64,000 nt of DNA. Origin: Aeromicrobium phoceense (GTDB lineage Bacteria > Actinomycetota > Actinomycetes > Propionibacteriales > Nocardioidaceae). The translations under genes and the position numbers were made by a program. Below the pieces are notes generated by a model. It did not search any database. It was not told the DNA's origin and saw only the letters and a program-made list of their open reading frames with translations. Positions 9,866 to 16,970 of this stretch are shown in pieces. Within the stretch, counting starts at the first letter, position 1. The number at the start of each line of letters is the position of its first letter. The DNA lies in assembly GCF_013868155.1 (NCBI RefSeq), contig NZ_JACEOG010000001.1, positions 2,046,001-2,110,000 on the forward strand. The letters run 5' to 3'.

Positions 9866-9871
9866 ACTATA
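9866..9871 (-). promoter_or_regulatory. -10 element TATAGT, leaderless start
   Basis: On the minus strand TATAGT is followed by seven bases and GTG 9858; it is the best -10 match in the window. Confidence 0.65.
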
Positions 9872-9921
9872 CCGTCGGCGCCCCCGCCGCCGCGGTCCCA
9901 CGACCCCGCATGACGATGGGT

Positions 9922-9927
9922 TAGTCT
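9922..9927 (+). promoter_or_regulatory. -10-like TAGTCT with a short leader
   Basis: TAGTCT lies about 39 bases before GTG 9966, leaving room for a short leader carrying the GGGGGAG ribosome site at about 9951. Confidence 0.4.
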
Positions 9928-9965
9928 GTTCCGACCGCTTGTTTTCGTCTCGGGGGAGTTCCACC

Positions 9966-11507
9966 GTGTCCGTCAGTCATCGACTTCGACTCGCGAGTGT
10001 CGCCACCCTCGGTGCGCTCGTGCTGCCGCTCGTCGCCGCGTCCACCACCTTTGGTGCCGACGAGACCGAGGGCGCCGCAGCGGCTCCGGCCGCCGTCGAG
10101 CCGCAGGCGGACCCCACCCAGGCCCCGACCGCCGAGGTCCAGAAGGCGGCGCCGCAGGCCGCCGCGCCGGCCGCCGCCGCCGTTCGCAAGCGTCCTTACG
10201 GCGCCGCCTACCCGGTCGAGGTCGAGGGCAACTTCGCGCGTCCGTACTTCGACAAGGGCGGCCGCAACCGCGACTACACCCTCCTGAACGATCTCGAGCG
10301 CCTCATCCGCGGCTCCTACAAGACTCCGGCGGGCAAGCTCAAGTCCAAGGCGCAGCGCCGCGCCACCTCCGTCTACGCCGCGAACTCGCGCATGGAGGAC
10401 TCGGTCCGCGTCGGCCGTGAGCTGGTCCGTGCGGCCAAGGCCGGCGTCAACGTGCGGTTCATCCACCCGAACGCCCACCAGTCCGGTGCGTCGAAGAAGC
10501 TGCGCAGCCAGCTCAACCGGACCAAGTACGGCAAGTTCAAGATCTGCTCCAACGGCAAGTCCATGGCCTGCCTCTCGCGCGTCAACGGCGCGATCATGCA
10601 CTCCAAGATCGTCATGGTCAGCGACACGTACACCCGCAGCGGCCGTCGCGCCAAGGGCGTCGTGTGGACCGGCTCGTCGAACTTCGGCGGCCGCAGCGCC
10701 GAGCGCACCTACAACAACGGCAGCACCGTCTACAACGACAAGAAGCTGTGGTACGGGATGCGCGGCGTCTGGAAGGACATGTGGGCCGAGCGCCGCGTCG
10801 GCAGCGACTACGGCCGCTACATCGCCAAGCGCAGCTCGCGCTACGGCTACCGCACGGCCGCCCGCGACGGCTACTCCAGCCCGTACGCCAAGAAGGGCCT
10901 GCTGTACTCGAACCTGTCGAACTACACGATCCACGTGACGCCGCTGCGCGCGACGCCCACCAACGGTCGTGACCCGATCCTCAACATGCTCAACCGGATC
11001 GTCCCCGACGAGCAGTGCCGCATCCGCCTGATGGAGAACCGCTTCAAGTACCGCCGCATCGCGCTGGCGTACAAGCTCGCGGCCCTCAACAACGCCGGCT
11101 GCCGTGTCTCGGTCGTGGCCTTCAAGGACGACTGGAAGAAGAACTACCTCGAGCACTGCCGCCAGCTGCTGCGCGTCTGCAAGCCCGTGCTCGACGTCCT
11201 GAAGACGTCGCGCACCGAGGTCGACGCGGCCTACGCCCAGGTGCACGACAAGACGATCCTGGTCGACGCCAAGCTGAAGCGGAACCGGATGAACCCCGAG
11301 GAGCGCCTTCCCAGCGGCGGCATCTGGCCCAAGTCGGGCGCCCGCGTGAAGGTCGTCCTGGCCGGCTCGGCGAACCTCACGGGCTCGAACCTGGTGGCCA
11401 GTGACGAGATCACGACCATCACGACCGATCCCGACGTGTACGACTCCTACGTCGAGCACTGGCGCTCGGTCACCCAGACGAAGGCCTACGGGATCTTCAA
11501 GTACTGA
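9966..11507 (+). CDS. Secreted phospholipase D-like phosphodiesterase
   Basis: 513 residues. A Sec signal peptide ends near STTFGA, then an Ala/Pro-rich linker and two PLD half-domains. The second HKD motif is standard (HDKTILVD, His 427, followed by GSANLTGSN). The first is HSKIVMVSD (His 212), where Ser sits at the usual Asp place and Asp one residue later, followed by TGSSNFGGRS. Members hydrolyse phosphodiesters of lipids or nucleic acids; the export signal points to an extracellular or wall substrate. GTG 9966 has GGGGGAG upstream; the longer frame would put extra residues before the signal peptide. Confidence 0.85.
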   Translation: MSVSHRLRLASVATLGALVLPLVAASTTFGADETEGAAAAPAAVEPQADPTQAPTAEVQKAAPQAAAPAAAAVRKRPYGAAYPVEVEGNFARPYFDKGGRNRDYTLLNDLERLIRGSYKTPAGKLKSKAQRRATSVYAANSRMEDSVRVGRELVRAAKAGVNVRFIHPNAHQSGASKKLRSQLNRTKYGKFKICSNGKSMACLSRVNGAIMHSKIVMVSDTYTRSGRRAKGVVWTGSSNFGGRSAERTYNNGSTVYNDKKLWYGMRGVWKDMWAERRVGSDYGRYIAKRSSRYGYRTAARDGYSSPYAKKGLLYSNLSNYTIHVTPLRATPTNGRDPILNMLNRIVPDEQCRIRLMENRFKYRRIALAYKLAALNNAGCRVSVVAFKDDWKKNYLEHCRQLLRVCKPVLDVLKTSRTEVDAAYAQVHDKTILVDAKLKRNRMNPEERLPSGGIWPKSGARVKVVLAGSANLTGSNLVASDEITTITTDPDVYDSYVEHWRSVTQTKAYGIFKY

Positions 11508-11515
11508 GGACGACG

Positions 11516-11551
11516 AAACGGCGCCGAACCCCTCGGGGTTCGGCGCCGTTT
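11516..11551 (+). terminator. Intrinsic terminator after the PLD gene
   Basis: AAACGGCGCCGAACCCC pairs with its complement ending GCCGTTT around a tiny loop; the 3' arm ends in TTTC. It may also stop the convergent small gene at 11576. Confidence 0.85.
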
Positions 11552-11575
11552 CTCTGTCGGCTGGAGGGCGGACCC

Positions 11576-11812
11576 TCAGACGCTCAGGCTGTCGCTCTCG
11601 TCGCGGTAGGCGATGGCGATCTCGCGCAGGCGCGTCTCGTGCTGGCGGGCGTGGTGACCGCAGAAGACCAGGTCGGTGCCCGAGGGCAGTTCGACGCGGA
11701 CCAGGGCCTGCGCGCCGCAACGATCGCAGCGGTCGGTAGCGGTGAGGGCGGGGAACTCGGCAGTGGCCGTCACGGTGTCCTCATTTCGTCGGTTGTCGTC
11801 GAACATCACCAT
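11576..11812 (-). CDS. Small zinc-ribbon-like protein (DUF7455 type)
   Basis: 78 residues. CDRCGAQALVRVELPSG and FCGHHARQHE give a Cys-x-x-Cys plus Cys/His-His set, probably one zinc site. Proteins like this are common in actinobacteria near sigA and the topoisomerase genes, with no known role. ATG 11812 has AGGGAG five bases upstream; an internal ATG at 11806 is also possible. It is convergent with the PLD gene and divergent from parE. Confidence 0.8.
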   Translation of the reverse strand: MVMFDDNRRNEDTVTATAEFPALTATDRCDRCGAQALVRVELPSGTDLVFCGHHARQHETRLREIAIAYRDESDSLSV

Positions 11813-11931
11813 GAATACTCCCTCACGACGCCAAACGTGCGTCGGACGCGCCGACGCCGCGTGTCACGTGCGATCCGGTGGGGCCGGCTCGATACCGTGG
11901 GGGCCGGGGGATCGATGAGGAGGAACCGGAC

Positions 11932-13986
11932 ATTTCGACCTACGACGCACGCAATCTGCTCGTCCTCGAGGGACTGGAAGCGGTACGCAAGCGACCGGGC
12001 ATGTACATCGGCTCCACCGACACGCGTGGGCTCATGCACTGCCTCTGGGAGATCATCGACAACTCGGTCGACGAGGCGCTGACGGGGCACGGCTCCCACA
12101 TCGCCGTCGTCCTGTACCCCGACGGCTCGGTCGAGGTCCGCGACGACGGCCGCGGTGTCCCGGTCGACATCGAGCCCAAGACCGGCCTGACCGGCGTCGA
12201 GGTCGTCTACACGAAGCTGCACGCGGGCGGGAAGTTCGGCGGCGGCTCCTACAACGCCACCGGCGGCCTGCACGGTGTCGGCGCGTCGGTCGTCAACGCG
12301 CTCTCCGCGCGCCTGGACGTCGAGGTCGACAAGGGCGGCGCCACGTGGGCGATGTCCTTCCGTCGCGGGGTCCCGGGCGTCTTCGCCGGCGACGGCGCCG
12401 ACGCGGACTTCACCCCCGACAACACGCTGCGCAAGATCGGCAAGGTCGCGAAGTCCCGCACGGGCACCCGCGTCCGCTACTGGGCGGATCCCCAGATCTT
12501 CATCAAGGGCGCGAAGTTCGCCTACGACGAGCTGGTCGGCCGCGCCCGCCAGACCTCGTTCCTCGTGCCCGGCCTGCGCATCGCGATCCGCGACGAGCGC
12601 GAGGCGGAGGTGCGCGAGGAGGACTTCTTCCACGAGGGCGGCATCTCGGAGTTCTGCGAGTTCCTCGCGGCGGACACCGCCGTCAACGAGGTCCTGCGCG
12701 TCCAGGGCGAGGACACCTTCGTCGAGACCGTGCCGGTGCTCGACACGAAGGGCCACATGACGCCGCAGGACGTCGAGCGCACGCTCGGCGTCGACGTCGC
12801 GCTGCGGTGGGGCACCGACTACGACACGACCGTGAAGTCGTTCGTCAACATCATCGCCACGCCGAAGGGCGGCACGCACGTCTCCGGCTTCGAGCGCGGT
12901 GTCACCAAGACCTTCAACGAGGTCCTGCGCAACTCGCGGATGCTCAAGAACGGCGATCCCGACGTCATCAAGGACGACGTCCTCGAGGGCCTGACCGCCG
13001 TGGTCACGGTGAACCTGGCCGAGCCGCAGTTCGAGGGCCAGACGAAGGAGGTCCTCGGCACGCCGGCCGTCACGCGCATCGTGAACAAGATCGTCGCGCG
13101 CGAGCTGAAGGCCTTCCTGACCTCCACGAAGGCGGCGCAGAAGGCCCAGGCGCGCCTCGTGATGGAGAAGGTCGTCGGGGCGTCCCGCACGCGCCTGGCG
13201 GCCCGCCAGCACCGTGACACGCAGCGGCGCAAGAACGCGCTCGAGTCGAGCGCGCTGCCCGCGAAGCTGGCCGACTGCCGCAGCAACGACGTCGACCGCT
13301 CCGAGCTGTTCATCGTGGAGGGCGACTCCGCGCTCGGCACCGCCAAGTCGGCGCGCGACGCCGAGTTCCAGGCGCTGCTGCCGATCCGCGGCAAGATCCT
13401 CAACGTCCAGAAGGCCAGCATCGGCGACATGCTGAAGAATGCCGAGTGCTCGTCGATCATCCAGGTTGTGGGCGCCGGCTCGGGCCGCACGTTCGACCTC
13501 GACACGGCGCGCTACGGCCGGATCATCTTCATGGCCGACGCCGACTCCGACGGCGCGCACATCCGCTGCCTGCTGGCGACGCTGTTCTTCCGCTACATGC
13601 GGCCGATGGTGGAGGCGGGCCGGGTCTACACCGCCGTGCCGCCGCTGCACCGGATCGAGCTGGTCTCGCCCAAGAAGGGCCAGGACAAGTACATCTACAC
13701 GTACTCCGACCCCGAGCTCCAGCGCACGCTGGCGCAGCTGAAGAAGCGCAACGTCCGCTGGAAGGACGCGCCCCAGCGCTACAAGGGCCTGGGCGAGATG
13801 GACGCCGACCAGCTGGCCGAGACCACGATGGACCCGCGGCACCGCACCCTGCGTCGCCTCACCGTCGACGACGCCGAGGCGTCGGCCGAGGTCTTCGAGC
13901 TGCTCATGGGCAACGAGGTCCCGCCGCGCAAGGAGTTCATCATCCAGGGCGCCTACGAGATCGACACCGAGCTCATCGACGCCTGA
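11932..13986 (+). CDS. parE: DNA topoisomerase IV / gyrase-type subunit B (ParE), probable ATT start
   Basis: About 684 residues from the proposed start. GHKL ATPase: EGLEAVRKRPGMYIGSTD, EIIDNSVDEAL, DDGRGVPVDI, GLHGVGASVVNALS. Toprim: VEGDSALGTAK and DADSDGAHIRCLL; C-terminal tail YKGLGEMDADQL. With ParC it decatenates and relaxes DNA. GTG 11878 opens the frame but has no ribosome site. A strong GAGGAGGAA (11917-11925) is followed six bases later by ATT 11932 (I-S-T-Y-D-A-R-N-L-L), exactly where homologues begin, so ATT is proposed. The gene faces the parC operon across a repeat element. Confidence 0.93.
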   Translation: MSTYDARNLLVLEGLEAVRKRPGMYIGSTDTRGLMHCLWEIIDNSVDEALTGHGSHIAVVLYPDGSVEVRDDGRGVPVDIEPKTGLTGVEVVYTKLHAGGKFGGGSYNATGGLHGVGASVVNALSARLDVEVDKGGATWAMSFRRGVPGVFAGDGADADFTPDNTLRKIGKVAKSRTGTRVRYWADPQIFIKGAKFAYDELVGRARQTSFLVPGLRIAIRDEREAEVREEDFFHEGGISEFCEFLAADTAVNEVLRVQGEDTFVETVPVLDTKGHMTPQDVERTLGVDVALRWGTDYDTTVKSFVNIIATPKGGTHVSGFERGVTKTFNEVLRNSRMLKNGDPDVIKDDVLEGLTAVVTVNLAEPQFEGQTKEVLGTPAVTRIVNKIVARELKAFLTSTKAAQKAQARLVMEKVVGASRTRLAARQHRDTQRRKNALESSALPAKLADCRSNDVDRSELFIVEGDSALGTAKSARDAEFQALLPIRGKILNVQKASIGDMLKNAECSSIIQVVGAGSGRTFDLDTARYGRIIFMADADSDGAHIRCLLATLFFRYMRPMVEAGRVYTAVPPLHRIELVSPKKGQDKYIYTYSDPELQRTLAQLKKRNVRWKDAPQRYKGLGEMDADQLAETTMDPRHRTLRRLTVDDAEASAEVFELLMGNEVPPRKEFIIQGAYEIDTELIDA

Positions 13987-14007
13987 GGTGGCCGTGGACG
14001 GCGGAGC

Positions 14008-14053
14008 GTGATCTCGATACGCGTCTCGCTCCGCTCGCCCGCTACTCGATCAC
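14008..14053. repeat. Dispersed extragenic palindromic element, copy 1
   Basis: Begins GTGATCTCGATACGC and ends CTACTCGATCAC. The same ends recur at 24549 and 45945. It fills the gap between convergent parE and the carbonic anhydrase gene, where it could act as a transcription stop. Confidence 0.7.
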
Positions 14054-14070
14054 CGAGCCGACCGCCGGTG

Positions 14071-14565
14071 TCAGTCGACCTGGGTCATGAGGCCCGAGTC
14101 GACGTCGTAGATGAAGCCGGCGACCTCGACCGAGTCGGGGACGAGCGGGTGGCTGCGGACGCGGTTGACGTCGGCGCGCACGGTGGACTCCTGATCCTCG
14201 ATCACGCCGATGGTCATCCAGGAGGCGTCCGTGCCGCTCTTGTCGCCGATCTTCGCCTTGACGTCAGCCTCGGTCGAGGACGCCATGGCGCAGCGGGTGT
14301 GCTCGACGACCAGGACGCGGTCGACCTTGAGCATGGACACGCCGAGCACGATCGCCACGAGCACCTGGTCGGTCACGCGGCCGCCGGGGTTGCGCAGGAT
14401 CTTGGCGTCGCCGGGCTTGAGGCCGATCATCGCGAGGGGCTCGATGCGCGAGTCCATGCAGGTGACCATCAGGACACCCGCCTGCGCGATGCCGTCGAAA
14501 CCTCCCTCGTGCGTCTGGGCGTACGTCCGGTTGGCCTCGAGGAGATCGTCGAATGCGGTCGTCAT
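14071..14565 (-). CDS. Beta-class carbonic anhydrase
   Basis: 164 residues. The zinc and catalytic residues are in VTCMDSRIEP (Cys, Asp, Arg) and VEHTRCAM (His, Cys), with ILRNPGGRVT between them, the pattern of beta carbonic anhydrases that interconvert CO2 and bicarbonate in the cytosol. It is last in the parC-lipoprotein-MFS-anhydrase operon; its ATG overlaps the transporter stop (ATGA), so the two are translated together. The reason for joining this enzyme to an exporter is not evident. Confidence 0.93.
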   Translation of the reverse strand: MTTAFDDLLEANRTYAQTHEGGFDGIAQAGVLMVTCMDSRIEPLAMIGLKPGDAKILRNPGGRVTDQVLVAIVLGVSMLKVDRVLVVEHTRCAMASSTEADVKAKIGDKSGTDASWMTIGVIEDQESTVRADVNRVRSHPLVPDSVEVAGFIYDVDSGLMTQVD

Positions 14566-16274
14566 GAGGAAAAAGTAGCGCGCCGCCGCAGGAGCAGCAG
14601 AGCGAGGGCGGCGGCGATGAACGCGGCCACCGCGGCGCCGGTGAAGACGGCCTGCAATTGCGCGATCCCGGCGTCGCGCATCGCCCCGTTGTAGGCGCGG
14701 CAGGCGGTGGTGGCCCCGTTGCAGGGCTCCTCGATCGGCGGGATGTCCGCGACCGCCGACCGGAAGGCGCGCAGGCCCAGGGAGGTCAGCGCCGAGATGC
14801 CGATGAGCATGCCCACCATGCGCGCGACGACCAGCAGGGCGCTGGCGAGGCCGTGCACCTCGGCGGCCGTGTGCTCGAGCAGAGCGGCGTTGACGGGGGC
14901 GATGGCCAGGCCGAAGCCCAGGCCGCAGGCGGCCAGCACGACGGTGGCGCCGAAGGTCTCCAGGGACTTCGCGTCCCACGACGCCATGACGAGGAAGCAG
15001 GCTCCCGAGAGGGTGAGCGCCGCGGCCGTGAGCGGTCCGGCCGGCACGCGGCGCAGCAGCCAGCCACCGGCCACCGCGCCGACCGGCAGGGCGACGAGGA
15101 AGCGCAGCAGCACGAGGGCCGCCGCCAGCTGGTCGTCGGGCGCAATCGTCAGGCGGGCGAAGAAAGGGATGTCCACGAGGGCGGCGATCAGCGCCGAGCC
15201 GATGAAGAACGAGACGGCGATCGAGCCCCACGCGGGGGCGGACGAGAGCGATCCGCGGGGGATCAGCGGATGGGCGGCGTGCCGCCCGCGCCACACGAAC
15301 AGTGCCAGCGCGATCGCGGCGACGGGCAGCAGGACGACCGCGTCGTCGGCCAGCACCGCCCGCTCGGGCTCCGCGCTGGCGAACGTGAGGATGACGGCGC
15401 CCAGCGCCACCGTGAGCGCGGCCGCGCCCCACAGATCCGTCTGACGGGCCACCTGGCCCCACTCGCGCCAGGCGAGCAGGGGCCGGGCCGCCGTCGCCTG
15501 TCGAACCACGAACGCCGCGCCGAGGCCGTACGCGACGAGCGCCACCGGCGTGAGCCATCGCGACTCGCCCACGACCGGGAGGAACGCCAGGCCGCTGGTG
15601 ACGCCGGTCGTCAGGGACTCCGGCTCGAGCATCACGAGCAGGAGGCAGCCGCCGGTGAGCAGCGCCAGCACGAGTCCGGGCACGTCCCACCCACGGTCGG
15701 CGCGCGGGGGCCGGTGGCGCAGCAGGGCGGCCGCGATCACCAGCCCGACGGCGGCGTTGACCCAGAAGATGTCGTGCCACGTGCCGAAGGCCAGGATCGC
15801 GGCGCCCCACAGGGGCCCCACGACGCTGCCGAGCTCCTGCACGGCGCCGACGATGCCCAGCGGCAGGCCGCGGCGCTCAGCCGGCCACGTGTCGGCGATG
15901 AGGGCCAGCGTCGGGGGGATCAGCCCGCCGCCGCCGATGCCCTGGATGAACCGGCCCAGCACGATCGAGGTCAGGTCGTCCCCCGCCGCCGTGATGACCG
16001 AGCCGATCGCGAAGACGACGAGGCAGCCGATCAGCACGGGGACCCGACCGCGCAGGTCGGAGACCCGCCCGATCAACGGCAGCACCGCGACGTAGCCCAG
16101 CAGGAACCCCGAGATGATGGGCGCCGCGCGCTGGAGGTCGGCGACCGTCAGCCCGGCCGCGGTCATCATGTCGGGCAGGGCCAGCACGACGACGTAGGTG
16201 TCGGCCGCGGCGAAGCCGATCGCCACGGCGGCGAGCGCGAGCAACCCGCGCGACGCGAGCTCCCTCATCGGCAC
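14562..16274 (-). CDS. 14-helix MFS transporter, P55/Rv1410-like partner of the lipoprotein
   Basis: 570 residues with about 14 membrane helices of the EmrB/QacA type. Motif A appears as GRVSDLRGRVPVL, and motif C-type GAVQELGSVVGPLWGA follows. A periplasmic loop with two Cys (EEPCNGATTACRAYNG) precedes the last helix. The gene starts four bases after an LppX/LprAFG-type lipoprotein, the arrangement of M. tuberculosis lprG-Rv1410c (P55), which moves triacylated lipids to the outer layer; by analogy this exporter may carry lipids, though drug export is possible. GTG 16274 or ATG 16268 can start it; neither has a good ribosome site. Confidence 0.82.
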   Translation of the reverse strand: MPMRELASRGLLALAAVAIGFAAADTYVVVLALPDMMTAAGLTVADLQRAAPIISGFLLGYVAVLPLIGRVSDLRGRVPVLIGCLVVFAIGSVITAAGDDLTSIVLGRFIQGIGGGGLIPPTLALIADTWPAERRGLPLGIVGAVQELGSVVGPLWGAAILAFGTWHDIFWVNAAVGLVIAAALLRHRPPRADRGWDVPGLVLALLTGGCLLLVMLEPESLTTGVTSGLAFLPVVGESRWLTPVALVAYGLGAAFVVRQATAARPLLAWREWGQVARQTDLWGAAALTVALGAVILTFASAEPERAVLADDAVVLLPVAAIALALFVWRGRHAAHPLIPRGSLSSAPAWGSIAVSFFIGSALIAALVDIPFFARLTIAPDDQLAAALVLLRFLVALPVGAVAGGWLLRRVPAGPLTAAALTLSGACFLVMASWDAKSLETFGATVVLAACGLGFGLAIAPVNAALLEHTAAEVHGLASALLVVARMVGMLIGISALTSLGLRAFRSAVADIPPIEEPCNGATTACRAYNGAMRDAGIAQLQAVFTGAAVAAFIAAALALLLLRRRATFSS

Positions 16275-16278
16275 GGGA

Positions 16279-16965
16279 TCAGGGCGCCTCGATGCCGGCG
16301 GGCTCGTCGCGCGGTGAGAGCCGCAGCGTGTAGGTCACGTCCTCGCCGCCGTAGAACGGGCCCGAGATCTTCGCGTCGTGGAGCTCGTCGTCGTCGGTGA
16401 GGCGGTAGACGACGTCGAAGTCCTCGGTGGCGTCGGCCGTGGGGATGAGCTGGGCGATGCGGTCGCCCGGGAGCTCGCCGCTGATCTCGGTGAGCACGAG
16501 GTCGCCGTCGCGCGACTTGTCCTCGACCTCGGGCTCGGTGGTGGCCTTCAGCAGTGCGCCCAGGCCAGAGTCGGCGTCCGTGCCCACGAGCGCCGCCGGA
16601 TCGGGGGCGCCGAGCGTGGCAGGGTCGAGCGGGGCCCACACGGGCGAGAAGCCGGTCTTGGCGTAGGTCGTGCCGTCGACGGAGATGACCTCGGCGGCCA
16701 GCGTCGCGCCGCCCGCGACGACCTTCACGTCGCCCTCGAAGGCCGGGGAGTGGTCGCCGACACCTTCGGCCGAGAGCAGCCCGCGCGTGCCGCTGGGCAG
16801 CTCCTTGGTGCTCAGGGAGATGTCGAACGACTCGGCCTCGGTGAGGGCCTCCGAGGCGGCGTCGAGCCTCTGGGCGGCGTCGCCGGAGTCGGAGTCGTCA
16901 CCGGTGCAGGCGGTCAGCAGCAGGGCGCCGCTCAGCACGGTCGCGGTCATCAGTCGAGAAAACAC
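16279..16965 (-). CDS. LppX/LprAFG family lipoprotein (LprG-like)
   Basis: 228 residues. VFSRLMTATVLSGALLLTAC is a lipoprotein signal with lipobox L-T-A-C at Cys 20, followed by an acidic Asp/Ser linker. The rest matches the layout of LppX/LprAFG proteins, a half-barrel that holds acyl chains (VDGTTYAKTG, VLTEISGELPGDRIAQLIP). LprG delivers triacylated glycolipids to the envelope with the MFS protein P55. It sits five bases after parC and four before the transporter. GTG 16965 is preferred; ATG 16950 would shorten the signal peptide too much. Confidence 0.85.
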   Translation of the reverse strand: MFSRLMTATVLSGALLLTACTGDDSDSGDAAQRLDAASEALTEAESFDISLSTKELPSGTRGLLSAEGVGDHSPAFEGDVKVVAGGATLAAEVISVDGTTYAKTGFSPVWAPLDPATLGAPDPAALVGTDADSGLGALLKATTEPEVEDKSRDGDLVLTEISGELPGDRIAQLIPTADATEDFDVVYRLTDDDELHDAKISGPFYGGEDVTYTLRLSPRDEPAGIEAP

Positions 16966-16970
16966 GCTGG

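Noticed and set aside
9921-11720. 599-codon open frame antisense to the PLD gene
   Set aside because: No motif, crosses a terminator hairpin, and lies opposite a gene with a signal peptide and HKD motifs.
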